Shown here one piece after another: positions 8,263 through 16,179 of a DNA stretch of 64,000 nucleotides. Position numbers and translations under genes: made by a program. The notes beneath the pieces were generated by a model, which was not told where the DNA came from, did no database searches, and worked only from the letters and a program-made list of their open reading frames with translations. This DNA comes from Pseudochrobactrum sp. sp1633 (GTDB lineage: Bacteria > Pseudomonadota > Alphaproteobacteria > Rhizobiales > Rhizobiaceae): positions 1-64,000 of the forward strand of contig NZ_JARRAE010000012.1 of NCBI RefSeq assembly GCF_030376605.1, read 5' to 3'. Every line of letters begins with the position of its first letter. The stretch's first letter is position 1.

Positions 8263-8271
8263 AGTTTCCTA

Positions 8272-9513
8272 TTACATAAAACGACCTGCAGAATATGGCT
8301 CTGCCGGAATGAACGGTTTTTCTTGCGTCATCAGTTCTGCCAGCAGACGACCGGAGGCAGGCCCCAGTGTAAGACCATGATGCGCATGACCAAAATTCAT
8401 CCACAGTCCCGGCTTGTTCGGCACCTGACCGATCACCGGGCGCATATCCGGCATACAAGGACGCAAACCTAACCAAGGTTGGCTTTCAACCGGCTTACCC
8501 AGCGACGGCAGCACTTTACGCGCCCGTTTTTCGGCACGATCCAGCAGGATACGGTTGGCCGGTGCATCCGGTGACGCGAATTCAATACCGGTTGTGAGAC
8601 GCATGCCCTGACGCATTGGTGCCAGCACATAGCCGCCTTCCACTTCAACCACCGGATGATTGAGCGCTGCATCATCATTGAGCGAGAAATGCAGATGGGT
8701 GCCGCGCTTGACAGCCATTGGCAATTGCAGACCGGCTTTTTGATAGATGAGATGTGACTGCGGTCCGAGCGCGGCCACAACATTGCGCGCTTGCACCGGC
8801 TCTTTGGCCTGCACAGACCAGCCATCGCTCTGCTGTTGCAATGTGGAAGCATCACCATGCAGGAAAACGCCGCCTCTCTGCACGAACAGACCGGCATAGG
8901 CTTTCACCAAAGCGGAAGGATCACTCACGGTTTTCGGATCGAGCCAATGCACTGCACCGGCAATATTGCGCATGGATGGTTCTGTTGCCGCAAAGCCGGA
9001 ACCGTCGAGCACTTTATACTTCAGGCCAAACCGGTCGAGATCCGGCAGATTTTTAACGAAAGCATTGAAAGCCTGCTCACTGCAAAACGCTTCCAGCCAA
9101 CCTTTGTCCTGAATCAGCCCCTGACAATCTGCCTGTTCAATCAGGAAATCATGTTCTGTCACGCTTGCTTCAACGAGCGGCAGCATGGCTTCCGTGGCTT
9201 TGGCAAGTCCGGCGGCAGATGAATTGCGCCAGAACTGAAACAACCACGGCGCCAGTTTCACCATATAGGCCGGATCATAACGCACATCGGTGCGGTTATT
9301 CAGGGCGTATTTTACGAGATTGGAAAGTCCGCGCGGAAAAGAATAAGGAATAACGCTGGAGCGCTCAATCAGACCGGCATTGCCGTAGCTGGTGCCTTCT
9401 CCGGGATCTTTTTTGTCGACGAGACAAACGGCATGACCGCGAGCCTGCAAATGAAGGGCGGTGCTGACACCGATAATGCCTGCCCCTAAAACAATGGTAT
9501 CGAATTTACGCAT
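8272..9513 (-). CDS. FAD-dependent D-amino-acid dehydrogenase (DadA-like)
   Basis: A 413-residue DAO-superfamily flavoprotein. The N-terminal FAD-binding motif is VLGAGIIGVSTALHLQARG (about residues 8-26) followed by the DPGEGTSYGNAG region typical of DadA-type enzymes; the C-terminal FAD region contains PWLGLRPCMPDMRPVIG and NFGHAHHGLTLGP. Such enzymes oxidise D-amino acids (or D-hydroxyproline) to 2-oxo acids at the inner membrane, passing electrons to the respiratory chain. Upstream on the same strand are a basic-amino-acid binding protein and a saccharopine-dehydrogenase-like gene, so a role in lysine/ornithine use is possible, but the substrate cannot be read from the sequence. Confidence 0.82.
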   Translation of the reverse strand: MRKFDTIVLGAGIIGVSTALHLQARGHAVCLVDKKDPGEGTSYGNAGLIERSSVIPYSFPRGLSNLVKYALNNRTDVRYDPAYMVKLAPWLFQFWRNSSAAGLAKATEAMLPLVEASVTEHDFLIEQADCQGLIQDKGWLEAFCSEQAFNAFVKNLPDLDRFGLKYKVLDGSGFAATEPSMRNIAGAVHWLDPKTVSDPSALVKAYAGLFVQRGGVFLHGDASTLQQQSDGWSVQAKEPVQARNVVAALGPQSHLIYQKAGLQLPMAVKRGTHLHFSLNDDAALNHPVVEVEGGYVLAPMRQGMRLTTGIEFASPDAPANRILLDRAEKRARKVLPSLGKPVESQPWLGLRPCMPDMRPVIGQVPNKPGLWMNFGHAHHGLTLGPASGRLLAELMTQEKPFIPAEPYSAGRFM

Positions 9514-9616
9514 GATATAGCCGGAAAATGCGGGTCACAAACGACTGGAACAGAAGTATCCGGTCAGCAGCTTTGCCACGCAACAACAGAGAAATATGAA
9601 ATTTGAAGTGAAATGA

Positions 9617-9634
9617 GCGCGCAATGATGCGCGC
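9617..9634 (-). terminator. Hairpin downstream of the amino-acid binding protein gene
   Basis: GCGCGCA / TGCGCGC, seven base pairs with a four-base loop, located 29 bases past the stop of the binding-protein gene. The T-run on the minus strand is weak, so termination may be partial and dadA may be read through. Confidence 0.45.
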
Positions 9635-9662
9635 CCACCAAATGCTTTAGCAGCTATAGCGA

Positions 9663-10424
9663 TCAATAAATGTCGAAGTCGAAATACTTCTTCATGATCT
9701 TGTCATAGGTGCCGTTTTTGCGGATGCCATCAATCGCCGCATTGAACTGGGCTTTCAGATCGTCATTGCCTTTTTTCAGAGCAATGCCGGTTTCTGTCTG
9801 GGTGCCCGGAACATCTTCCAAAATATGACAGCAGCTGCCGGCTTCCGTTTTCAGCCAGTCCATGACAGGGAACTTATCAGAAATCATCGCATCCAGACGA
9901 CCGGTCTTGAGATCGGCATTGGCTTCATCTGCGCTGACATAGAGTTTGACTTCGGCACCTGCTTTGGCAAACACGTCTTCAGCATAAATAGCCTGTGTGG
10001 TACCGCCCTGCGCGCCGATTGTTTTGCCGGAGAAGCTTTCCGGTTTCACATCTTTAATGGGGCTGTCTTTCGGTACGGCAATCGCCAGAGGGGTGGAGTA
10101 ATATTTATTGGTGAAGTCGATCTGTTTCTGACGCTCTTCGGTGATGCTCATGGATGCGATAACCGCATCAAATTTTCCGGCCTGCAGACCCGGGATCATG
10201 CCATCCCAGTCATTAGCAACCAGAGTACATTTCGCTTTCATTTCCTCACAAAGCGCATTGGCAATATCAACGTCAAAGCCTTTCAGCGTACCGTCAGCAT
10301 CAACAAAGTTGAACGGAGGATAGGCACCTTCGGTGGCGATGCGGATTTCTTTCCATTCTTTAGCGCCAGCTGATGTTGCAATAGCAGCCAGTACCAGACC
10401 GGCGAATAAAACTGATTTACGCAT
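9663..10424 (-). CDS. ABC transporter periplasmic binding protein, lysine/arginine/ornithine type
   Basis: A 253-residue solute-binding protein with a cleavable signal peptide (residues 1-21, ending ATSAGA before KEWKEIRI). The mature protein has the family-3 pattern: EGAYPPFNFVDADG, GFDVDIANALCEEM, WDGMIPGLQAGKFDAVIASMSIT, FTNKYYSTP and a C-terminal GTYDKIMKKYF. The paired cysteines in LCEEMKAKC match the disulfide of LAO/HisJ proteins. It delivers a basic amino acid to an inner-membrane permease, but no permease or ATPase genes are adjacent, so it is an orphan binding protein that must use a transporter encoded elsewhere. It has its own transcript, since a terminator at 10479-10510 precedes it. 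Confidence 0.88.
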   Translation of the reverse strand: MRKSVLFAGLVLAAIATSAGAKEWKEIRIATEGAYPPFNFVDADGTLKGFDVDIANALCEEMKAKCTLVANDWDGMIPGLQAGKFDAVIASMSITEERQKQIDFTNKYYSTPLAIAVPKDSPIKDVKPESFSGKTIGAQGGTTQAIYAEDVFAKAGAEVKLYVSADEANADLKTGRLDAMISDKFPVMDWLKTEAGSCCHILEDVPGTQTETGIALKKGNDDLKAQFNAAIDGIRKNGTYDKIMKKYFDFDIY

Positions 10425-10478
10425 AGTTCCCTCATTTATGTCGTAGAAATCGTTATTTCCGAGGGTAGCTAAACAGAA

Positions 10479-10510
10479 AAACGGGACAAAGGAAAGCCCC
10501 TGCCCCGTTT
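10479..10510 (-). terminator. Rho-independent terminator after the saccharopine-dehydrogenase-like gene
   Basis: On the minus strand AAACGGG and CCCGTTT form a seven-base-pair stem followed by a T-rich tail (TTTTTCTGTTT). It separates the dehydrogenase gene from the downstream binding-protein gene. A second perfect 10-base inverted repeat (TCGCGCATCA / TGATGCGCGA, 10534-10559) lies between it and the stop codon at 10574. Confidence 0.7.
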
Positions 10511-10533
10511 CTCATTTCATGACCATATTCTCA

Positions 10534-10559
10534 TCGCGCATCACATGAATGATGCGCGA
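10534..10559. repeat. Perfect 10-base inverted repeat
   Basis: TCGCGCATCA and TGATGCGCGA with a six-base loop, 15 bases past the stop of the saccharopine-dehydrogenase-like gene. Probably a 3' mRNA stabilising or terminator hairpin; it resembles the GCGCGCA hairpin at 9617-9634. Confidence 0.6.
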
Positions 10560-10573
10560 CAGGGACGGTTGAA

Positions 10574-11647
10574 TTACGCGTAAACTTTACCGAAGCGGTT
10601 TGCGAGGAATGCATCCAGCGCAATATCTTCCTGCTTCATGAAGCCCTGTGCAGGGATGCTGCCGTCAGCAAGCATATCAACAACAGCGCAGATTGCGGAA
10701 GCTGTGGTAACCTGGATACCGGTCATTTCCAGCTCGCCCTGAGTCTGGTTGTAAACCTTGTTTGCATAGGTTTCCTGAGTCAGACGGCCATCCTTGTAAC
10801 CGGTTACGGTTACGAAAATAACGATAACGTCCTGCTGGGTGCCCGGAACGGATGTTTCCAGAACTTCCTTGAACAGGTCGCGACGGTTGCGCAGGCCCAG
10901 ATCGTTGAGCAGTGTTTTGAAGATTGCGCAATGGCCAGGGTAACGGATAGTGCGGTAGTTCAGGGTGCGCACTTTACCTTCAAGGGTTTCTGCCAGAGTG
11001 CCAAGGCCGCCGGAAGTGTTGAAGGCTTCATAGGTTACGCCTTCGAGCGAGAATTCTTCACGCTCTTCCATCGCAGGAACCATAGTCAGCTTGCCGTTTA
11101 CGATCGCTTCGCAAGGCTCGATATATTCGTTGATAACGCCGTCCGTGCTCCATGTCAGGTTGTAGGTGATGGAGTTGGTCGGGAACTGTGGCAGGGCGCC
11201 AACGCGCATGCCGATGGATTCCAGCTTGTCGAATTTCTTCGCCAGATCGTAAGCAACGATCGAGATGAAGCCCGGAGCCAGACCGCACTGTGGAATGAAA
11301 GCGGTTTTAGCTGTTTTCGCCAGTTCTTTAACGTGGCGTGTGCTTGCAACGTCTTCAGTCAGGTCGAGGTAGTGAACGCCGGCTTTAGCAGCAGCATCAG
11401 CAATGCGGATTGTCATCTGATAAGGCGCTGCGCTGAGAACGGCAAATTTGCCGGCCAGAACGGCTTCAAGAGCTGCGGCATCAGCAATATCAACAACCTT
11501 GGCAGTGATATTCTTTTTGCCTGCAAGGGCTTTCAGCTGTTCTTCCGAACGGTCTGTTACCGTTACATTATAATCACCGGTGTTACCCAGAAGCTGTGCA
11601 ATTGTTACACCGATCTTACCGGCACCAACGACGACGACGTCTTTCAT
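10574..11647 (-). CDS. Saccharopine dehydrogenase-like oxidoreductase (possible lysine 6-dehydrogenase)
   Basis: A 357-residue protein with an N-terminal NAD(P)-binding Rossmann motif (VVVGAGKIGVTIAQLL) and the saccharopine-dehydrogenase core: VLSAAPYQMTIRIADAAAKA, HYLDLTEDV, PQCGLAPGFISIVA and the C-terminal sheet domain. It is shorter than bifunctional yeast-type enzymes and fits the group that includes L-lysine 6-dehydrogenase. It is transcribed divergently from an Lrp-family regulator and lies near a basic-amino-acid binding protein and a D-amino-acid dehydrogenase, so oxidation of lysine or a related diamine acid is plausible. Base use is regular and no frame damage is visible. The precise substrate remains open. 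Confidence 0.75.
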   Translation of the reverse strand: MKDVVVVGAGKIGVTIAQLLGNTGDYNVTVTDRSEEQLKALAGKKNITAKVVDIADAAALEAVLAGKFAVLSAAPYQMTIRIADAAAKAGVHYLDLTEDVASTRHVKELAKTAKTAFIPQCGLAPGFISIVAYDLAKKFDKLESIGMRVGALPQFPTNSITYNLTWSTDGVINEYIEPCEAIVNGKLTMVPAMEEREEFSLEGVTYEAFNTSGGLGTLAETLEGKVRTLNYRTIRYPGHCAIFKTLLNDLGLRNRRDLFKEVLETSVPGTQQDVIVIFVTVTGYKDGRLTQETYANKVYNQTQGELEMTGIQVTTASAICAVVDMLADGSIPAQGFMKQEDIALDAFLANRFGKVYA

Positions 11648-11790
11648 GATTGACCCTTTATTATATCTGCCTGAGTGTCACAGCCTGTGCCTGCGCAACA
11701 AGAGAAATGTAACACTTTAATAATACTGTACTATTTGTTGGGTACTTTGATTCATTCCCAAAAAATGATGGCATAGAGTCGCAGAAATTT

Positions 11791-11869
11791 CGTCAAAAAG
11801 AAGTATCTAAAATGACGGAATGACGCTATATATTTGGACGAAGTGACGTTAACGAGGTTCAAAATGACG
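11791..11869. promoter_or_regulatory. Cluster of TGACG motifs in the divergent lrp promoter region
   Basis: CGTCA at 11791-11795 and TGACG at 11813, 11821, 11844 and 11865 (start positions) lie within 80 bases upstream of and across the regulator start. Repeated half-sites of this kind suit a multimeric Lrp-type protein controlling the divergent dehydrogenase gene and itself. The motif repetition is seen; binding is inferred. Confidence 0.4.
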
Positions 11870-12292
11870 ACGAAAGCCGATATGGCCCTGATTGCTCTTT
11901 TACGCGAGAATGCCCGCGCATCGACAGCAACACTGGCCAGGCGGCTCGGCGTATCACGAACAACCGTGCAGAGCCGTATCGACAGGCTCGAAAAACGCGG
12001 CGTTATTACCGGCTATACGGTTAAACTATCGTCCGAACATGAGAGCCATCTGGTGCGCGCGCATGTGCTGGTAACCGCTCTGCCGAAATTTTCACCAAAG
12101 GTTGAAATCGGACTCAAAACAATGCTGTCCGTGCGCTCGGTGCATTCAATCAGCGGCAATTTTGATATGATTGTGATTGTGGAAGCCCCGTCCATCGGCG
12201 AGCTTGATAGTGTGCTGGATCAGATCGGCGCGCTGGAAGGCGTTGAACGCACAATGTCTTCCATTATTCTCTCCACACGGATTGAGCGCTGA
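11864..12292 (+). CDS. Lrp/AsnC-family transcriptional regulator
   Basis: A 142-residue regulator: N-terminal helix-turn-helix (ALLRENARASTATLARRLGVS, recognition helix RTTVQSRIDRLEKRGVI) followed by the RAM ligand-binding domain with its strand pattern (HVLVTAL, VHSISGNFDMIVIVEAPS). The ATG at 11864 is chosen because GAGG sits six bases before it; a TTG 30 bases upstream in frame adds ten residues of no known domain. It is divergent from the saccharopine-dehydrogenase-like gene, which is the usual arrangement for a local, amino-acid-responsive Lrp activator, so that gene is its likely target. Confidence 0.9.
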   Translation: MTTKADMALIALLRENARASTATLARRLGVSRTTVQSRIDRLEKRGVITGYTVKLSSEHESHLVRAHVLVTALPKFSPKVEIGLKTMLSVRSVHSISGNFDMIVIVEAPSIGELDSVLDQIGALEGVERTMSSIILSTRIER

Positions 12293-12479
12293 AGCTCAGC
12301 TTGTGCAGGCAGGCTGCAGCTCCTCAAATATAGTATATTCTGAAATAGTTTTGCAGTCATATCTAATATTAGTGGTCTGAGCAGAACAGGAATTATTACA
12401 GAAATTAGCGCTGCCATTTTTATCCCCGTAGTATATGTAGTCTTTGCATCATATTTAGGCAAAAACCGCGGGGGTAGTC

Positions 12480-13727
12480 TTGCTTAAAACCTATAAAGGC
12501 ATTCGCCAGCTTATCAGCGCGGGTGTAATTACGTGCACGGCAATCGCTTTCATTTATTCCAATCAGTTTGCAGCGCTCAAACTCGCTTTAAACTGGTGGG
12601 ATCCGTTTGCAATTTCTCATTACAGACTCTCCGCCTTAACTACGGACGAGTTTATTTCTGAAATTCAGAGCGCTTTGGATGAAGATGATATTGCAGAGGC
12701 GCAAAATCTCGTCACCTTGGCAACAGATTACGGGCACACACTTCCGCAGGAACTGGTGGCAAATACCGAAGAAGGTTATCTGGCAGCAACCTACCGCTAT
12801 AGCTCCGGTTTTGTGAATGGATTTATCTATGGCGAAGTCGATTCCGTTAACACACTGCTCGGTAGCCTAGCATCCGATTATGTTGGGTATGGCGACCTGA
12901 GAGACATATCGACAGAAGGCACAAAGTTCGTAACAGGTGAAAGCTATGATGCGATCACCTTAGGTATAGCTGCAGTCGGTTTATCTACATCGGTTGTAAC
13001 CTGGAGTTCTAAGATCGCCTCTTTGAACCCGATTAATGCACCTGTAACTGTACCCGTAGCATTAGCTGCCGCTCAGGCTGATAAAGGCGCGTCATTAATA
13101 AAGGGCGCATACAAGACCCGAAAACTGTCGCGACCGCTCATTGAGAAAATAACGGCCGTTTCTTCCAAGCTCATCAATAAACCCGCCTTAACAAAGGCAT
13201 TAACGAGCCCTGAGCCATTATACAAAATCCCTTCACTATCGAAGATGACAACAGCCGCTAAGAATATTGACTATAAGAAATTGCTTAAAGGCGATTTCAC
13301 TGATTCAGAAACCATTTTGTATGAAGCGAGCCCGCTTGATCTCGCAGCACTGGGAAAAAGATTTGACGGCGTTATAAATACAAGTGCCGTCAAAGAACTG
13401 GATGACCTTGTCTCAGCATCCGGAAAGTTGCTCTCCAGTGCCGGTGTCAGCACCTCTATGCGGGCGCTGGCCTATGCCGATGATGCAAAAGACTTGCGTA
13501 AGTTCGCCAAACTATCTGATAAATTCGCCGAGAAAACTTCATCCGTCATCAAGCTGCTTGGCAAAAATGCCATCAGGCTCGGCAAGCTCCTGTACTTGGT
13601 TATCTCCATTCTGATCTCTGTTGCGATCTGGCTCGCATGGGCAATTTGGCTTGTTTATTCGCTGTCAAAGTCAACCTACCGCATAATTGCCCGCAAGAAA
13701 AAACGAGTTGCCCATGAAGCTCTCTAG
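12480..13727 (+). CDS. Unrecognised membrane-anchored protein, 415 residues
   Basis: I do not recognise this protein. It has a hydrophobic segment at about residues 12-30, a long, mostly helical middle region rich in Ala, Ser, Lys and Leu, a moderately hydrophobic stretch at about 158-200 (ITLGIAAVGLSTSVVTWSSK and PVTVPVALAAAQ), and a strong membrane segment at about 372-396 before a basic tail (RIIARKKKRVAHEAL). The N- and C-terminal anchors suggest a large periplasmic domain. Translation probably starts at TTG 12480, after a purine-rich GGGGG stretch; no upstream ATG is in frame. Its last 14 bases overlap the next gene, also an unknown membrane protein, so the two probably work together. 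Confidence 0.75.
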   Translation: MLKTYKGIRQLISAGVITCTAIAFIYSNQFAALKLALNWWDPFAISHYRLSALTTDEFISEIQSALDEDDIAEAQNLVTLATDYGHTLPQELVANTEEGYLAATYRYSSGFVNGFIYGEVDSVNTLLGSLASDYVGYGDLRDISTEGTKFVTGESYDAITLGIAAVGLSTSVVTWSSKIASLNPINAPVTVPVALAAAQADKGASLIKGAYKTRKLSRPLIEKITAVSSKLINKPALTKALTSPEPLYKIPSLSKMTTAAKNIDYKKLLKGDFTDSETILYEASPLDLAALGKRFDGVINTSAVKELDDLVSASGKLLSSAGVSTSMRALAYADDAKDLRKFAKLSDKFAEKTSSVIKLLGKNAIRLGKLLYLVISILISVAIWLAWAIWLVYSLSKSTYRIIARKKKRVAHEAL

Positions 13728-14361
13728 TCCGACAAAATTATCCATGCTGGCAGCAGGTGCCGGCGGGGCAGCAGTTGCAGGCTTCGGATTGGCTGCCGGT
13801 CGTGACTTATATAAAAGCACCAAGAGGAGTGTCGGTTTGCTCCTCTTATTGGGCGCAGCACTCGTCTGTCCGTTTATCGGCGGGCGCGGTCTTGTCAGGG
13901 GGCATGACCGTGGTTTTTTAGGAACGCTTTTCCTGACCTGTATCAGCAATTTTTTGCTTATAGCGCTGGGCATTGCCGCATCGTCAGCAATAGTCTTCTA
14001 CTTCATTGCTGCGGGAGCCACCCAGTCCAGTCCTGCCACAATATCCGGCGCGATTTTCATTGGCGCAAGCGCAACACTGCTTATGACAGCAGCCGGTATT
14101 TTAGTCGGCTTATTCCAACGACCTAAGCGCCTTAAAATCTTTACCGTTGCACACGCAAACGAACGCTTCATGCATGATCAGGGTTTTCAGGAGACGAACG
14201 GAACCGACATTACGCATTATGATAAGAGCGGTCATGCTTTGCGGTTTCTTGAAGCGCATCCGAACAAGATCGTTTTTATGGCCGTTGGCAGACGCGGTAA
14301 ACGCGCATTCATTAATCTCGATAAAGACGGCAGAATGATAGGATATACCGGCGTCCAATAA
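13714..14361 (+). CDS. Unrecognised membrane protein, partner of the preceding gene
   Basis: I do not recognise this 215-residue protein. Three hydrophobic segments are seen, at about residues 38-58, 75-105 and 112-135, preceded by a Gly/Ala-rich stretch (AAGAGGAAVAGFGLAAG). A soluble C-terminal domain of about 75 residues begins at KRLKIFTVAHANERFMHDQG and contains HYDKSGHALRF and VGRRGKRAFINLDKDGRMIG, which has the look of a small beta-rich domain. The ATG at 13714 is supported by a GAG before it, and the gene starts inside the end of the upstream gene, implying coupled translation. Function unknown. Confidence 0.72.
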   Translation: MKLSSPTKLSMLAAGAGGAAVAGFGLAAGRDLYKSTKRSVGLLLLLGAALVCPFIGGRGLVRGHDRGFLGTLFLTCISNFLLIALGIAASSAIVFYFIAAGATQSSPATISGAIFIGASATLLMTAAGILVGLFQRPKRLKIFTVAHANERFMHDQGFQETNGTDITHYDKSGHALRFLEAHPNKIVFMAVGRRGKRAFINLDKDGRMIGYTGVQ

Positions 14362-14396
14362 AGAACTGCATAGCTCAGGTGCCGGTTTTGCAAAAA

Positions 14397-14446
14397 TGCA
14401 GCCTTTATAAGAGCCTGACCACGATTGTGGCCGCTTCTGGGCTGCA
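14397..14446. repeat. Hairpin after the two-gene membrane module
   Basis: TGCAGCC (14397-14403) and GGGCTGCA (14439-14446) enclose a second small stem, CCAC-GATT-GTGG. It lies 36 bases past the stop of the second membrane gene and may end that transcript, though no T-run follows directly. Confidence 0.4.
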
Positions 14447-14629
14447 TACAGAGCATTTTGGGCAAGTTTTTCAATTAAAACGATGATTATGACAATTTGA
14501 TGCGTAGGGATGCGTTTTCCCAATCTGAATAAGCAACGCTGCTATGCAAATTTGTCTCTGCTCATTTCTGATCACAAGGGCTATATACAACTCAACAAAC
14601 AACGACATAAAATTTTCTAGGTGAGAAAC

Positions 14630-14776
14630 ATGAACCTGATCCGCTCTTACAATAACTGGCGCCGTTACCGCAGCACAGTAAACGAACTGAACCGCCTCTC
14701 AACACGCGAACTGAACGATCTCGGCATCCTGCCTGCAGAAATTCCGTTTGTAGCTCGCAAGGCAGCTCAGCGCTAA
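14630..14776 (+). CDS. DUF1127 small basic protein
   Basis: A 48-residue protein starting MNLIRSYNNWRRYRSTVNEL and containing LSTRELNDLGI, the core of DUF1127 (YjiS-like) proteins. In Rhodobacter sphaeroides a protein of this family (CcaF1) affects RNA maturation and turnover, and in Agrobacterium small DUF1127 proteins affect phosphate and carbon metabolism. An AGGTGAG stretch precedes the ATG. The gene is directly followed by three CU-rich stem-loops ending in a terminator, the known partnership of DUF1127 genes with cuckoo-type RNAs, so both are probably made from one transcript. Confidence 0.9.
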   Translation: MNLIRSYNNWRRYRSTVNELNRLSTRELNDLGILPAEIPFVARKAAQR

Positions 14777-14792
14777 TAAGAATTACAGAGAT

Positions 14793-14914
14793 ATCAAACC
14801 TGAGCCTCCCTCCTCCTCCCAACTCAGGTTTGATTGAAGACCGGTCTCCCTCCTCCCAACCGGTCATTCATTGTAACGCCCGATGCTCCTCCCAGCGTCG
14901 GGCGTTTACTTTTT
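14793..14914 (+). ncRNA. Array of three anti-Shine-Dalgarno stem-loops (cuckoo/CcsR-type sRNAs)
   Basis: Three consecutive hairpins follow the DUF1127 stop codon. SL1 has a perfect 12-base-pair stem (14793-14804 with 14823-14834) and an 18-base loop; SL2 a seven-base-pair stem (14839-14845 with 14859-14865); SL3 a nine-base-pair stem (14875-14883 with 14898-14906) followed by CTTTTTC, a Rho-independent terminator. Every loop carries the same CTCCTCCC core, complementary to ribosome-binding sites. This matches the CcsR/cuckoo RNA family of alphaproteobacteria, which is processed from a transcript shared with a DUF1127 gene and acts in stress responses. The stem sequences differ while the loops are conserved. 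Confidence 0.88.
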
Positions 14915-14948
14915 CTGCAACCTGAATTTTTTGCTGAAAGCCCGTCAA

Positions 14949-15386
14949 TCAAAGATGGATATAGGCAAAGCCCTGCATTTGCAGGTAGCCAAGTTCTGCA
15001 ACGCCGCTTGGCACAATGTCATTCTCTGCAACGCGGCAGAGATTTTTCGGCTCCAGAGCCCGCGCGCGCAATGTATTAGCGCAGACCAGAAAACGAACGC
15101 CCTGTTCGTGCAAACCATCAAAACGGTTTTTTAGAGTTTCGTCGGCTTCAACAATGCCGAACAGATCAACCCCCGCACCATGACAAACGACATGAATGGC
15201 AAAGCCGTCCGGTGTTGCATCGCTGCGAAGTGCCTGTACATGATTTGTCAGTGATGTGAGCAGACTTGCCATATAGGCTTTTGTGTCTGCGGGGCTCGCA
15301 TTTATATGAGCGCCATTATTATGATAGACGATCCGCTGTTCAACGGGACTGTGATAGCGGTTGTTGTTCAGCGGATCGCTCATCAT
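14949..15386 (-). CDS. DsrE-family protein
   Basis: A 145-residue protein with the DsrE/DsrF-like pattern: RIVYHNNGA near the N-terminus, a middle strand IHVVCHGAGVDLF, then GVRFLVCANTLRAR with the cysteine often involved in sulfur handling, and the ending VPSGVAELGYLQMQGFAYI. DsrE-type proteins carry sulfur or are intracellular oxidation-related proteins of unknown function. Two ATGs (15386, 15383) are possible. It lies downstream of the DsbA-like and DsbD genes on the same strand but is separated from them by a hairpin. Confidence 0.75.
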   Translation of the reverse strand: MMSDPLNNNRYHSPVEQRIVYHNNGAHINASPADTKAYMASLLTSLTNHVQALRSDATPDGFAIHVVCHGAGVDLFGIVEADETLKNRFDGLHEQGVRFLVCANTLRARALEPKNLCRVAENDIVPSGVAELGYLQMQGFAYIHL

Positions 15387-15460
15387 ATTTTTCCATTCAG
15401 AGGACGACGACTTTTGTGTCGTTCACACTTACTGGCAATATTGGTATTACCGGTAAATTC

Positions 15461-15499
15461 CAGAGCGGTATTATACCGAAGGGTAATAAAACCGCTCTG
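15461..15499. terminator. Hairpin after the DsbA-like gene
   Basis: CAGAGCGGT (15461-15469) and ACCGCTCTG (15491-15499) form a perfect nine-base-pair stem with a 21-base loop that can itself partly pair. It lies five bases past the stop codon of the DsbA-like gene, so it probably ends the dsbD-dsbA transcript. Confidence 0.6.
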
Positions 15500-15504
15500 T
15501 CTCG

Positions 15505-16137
15505 TTATTTCGCAGCCTTTTCACGGGCGCGGGCATCAGCAACAGCCATCTTGAAACCGTTATAATCCAAAGCCATTGCACGGAACGGCCCGATCAGATG
15601 GGTTGGAGTGCCCTCAACGCCGATGGACTCCGCCTGCGCCATAACACGTTTAAGCTGCGCAGTGATTTTGCCGTTGTTCTTGTTCAGATCAGCCTGCAAC
15701 TGCTGCATATCAGCGCCAGAGGCTTTGACCGCATCAAGCATCGCCTTTTTTGAGACTTTGCCACCCGGAATAGACATCAGTGCTTTATGCACCAACTCAT
15801 ATTTACCCTGATACTGCGCCGCCAGTGCCAGCTGGGAACCATAGACCGAGGATTCTGTCAGTATCGGCCATTCTTTATAAACAAGGCGGATATTTCCGTC
15901 TTCCTTCACAATCCGCGCCAGATCCACACCGGACTTTTTGCAATAAATGCAGTTATAATCGGTGAAGACAACAATGGTCAGATCACCTTTCGGATTGCCG
16001 CCAAGCGGCGCTTCCGGATCATAGAGAATACCGTTGATATCAACATCCTGCGCAAGCGCTGCCTGTTGTCCGGCGAGCAGCAGAGAAGCACTCAGCGCGA
16101 TGCCGGAGGACACTTGAAGAAACTGGCGGCGTTGCAT
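15505..16137 (-). CDS. Periplasmic DsbA-family thiol oxidoreductase
   Basis: A 210-residue protein. The N-terminus MQRRQFLQVSSGIALSAS resembles a twin-arginine signal, cleaved after about residue 29 (QQAALA). The mature thioredoxin-like domain has the active site TDYNCIYCKKS and a cis-proline loop GVEGTPTHLI, like DsbA/BdbD/ScsC proteins. It probably oxidises or isomerises disulfides in the periplasm. The gene lies 42 bases downstream of dsbD on the same strand, so DsbD may keep it reduced, which would favour an isomerase or metal-stress role. Confidence 0.85.
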   Translation of the reverse strand: MQRRQFLQVSSGIALSASLLLAGQQAALAQDVDINGILYDPEAPLGGNPKGDLTIVVFTDYNCIYCKKSGVDLARIVKEDGNIRLVYKEWPILTESSVYGSQLALAAQYQGKYELVHKALMSIPGGKVSKKAMLDAVKASGADMQQLQADLNKNNGKITAQLKRVMAQAESIGVEGTPTHLIGPFRAMALDYNGFKMAVADARAREKAAK

Positions 16138-16179
16138 TGGGTAACTCCTGTTATACTAAAATAAAATCGCGTGTTGTGT

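Noticed and set aside
14592-14867. A 91-residue minus-strand frame across the DUF1127 gene
   Set aside because: It lies antisense to a recognised gene and the three hairpins; its repetitive composition comes from the CU-rich loops.
14793-14914. Three repeated CU-rich units as a CRISPR-like array
   Set aside because: The conserved part is the loop, not a repeat flanking spacers, and there are no cas genes.
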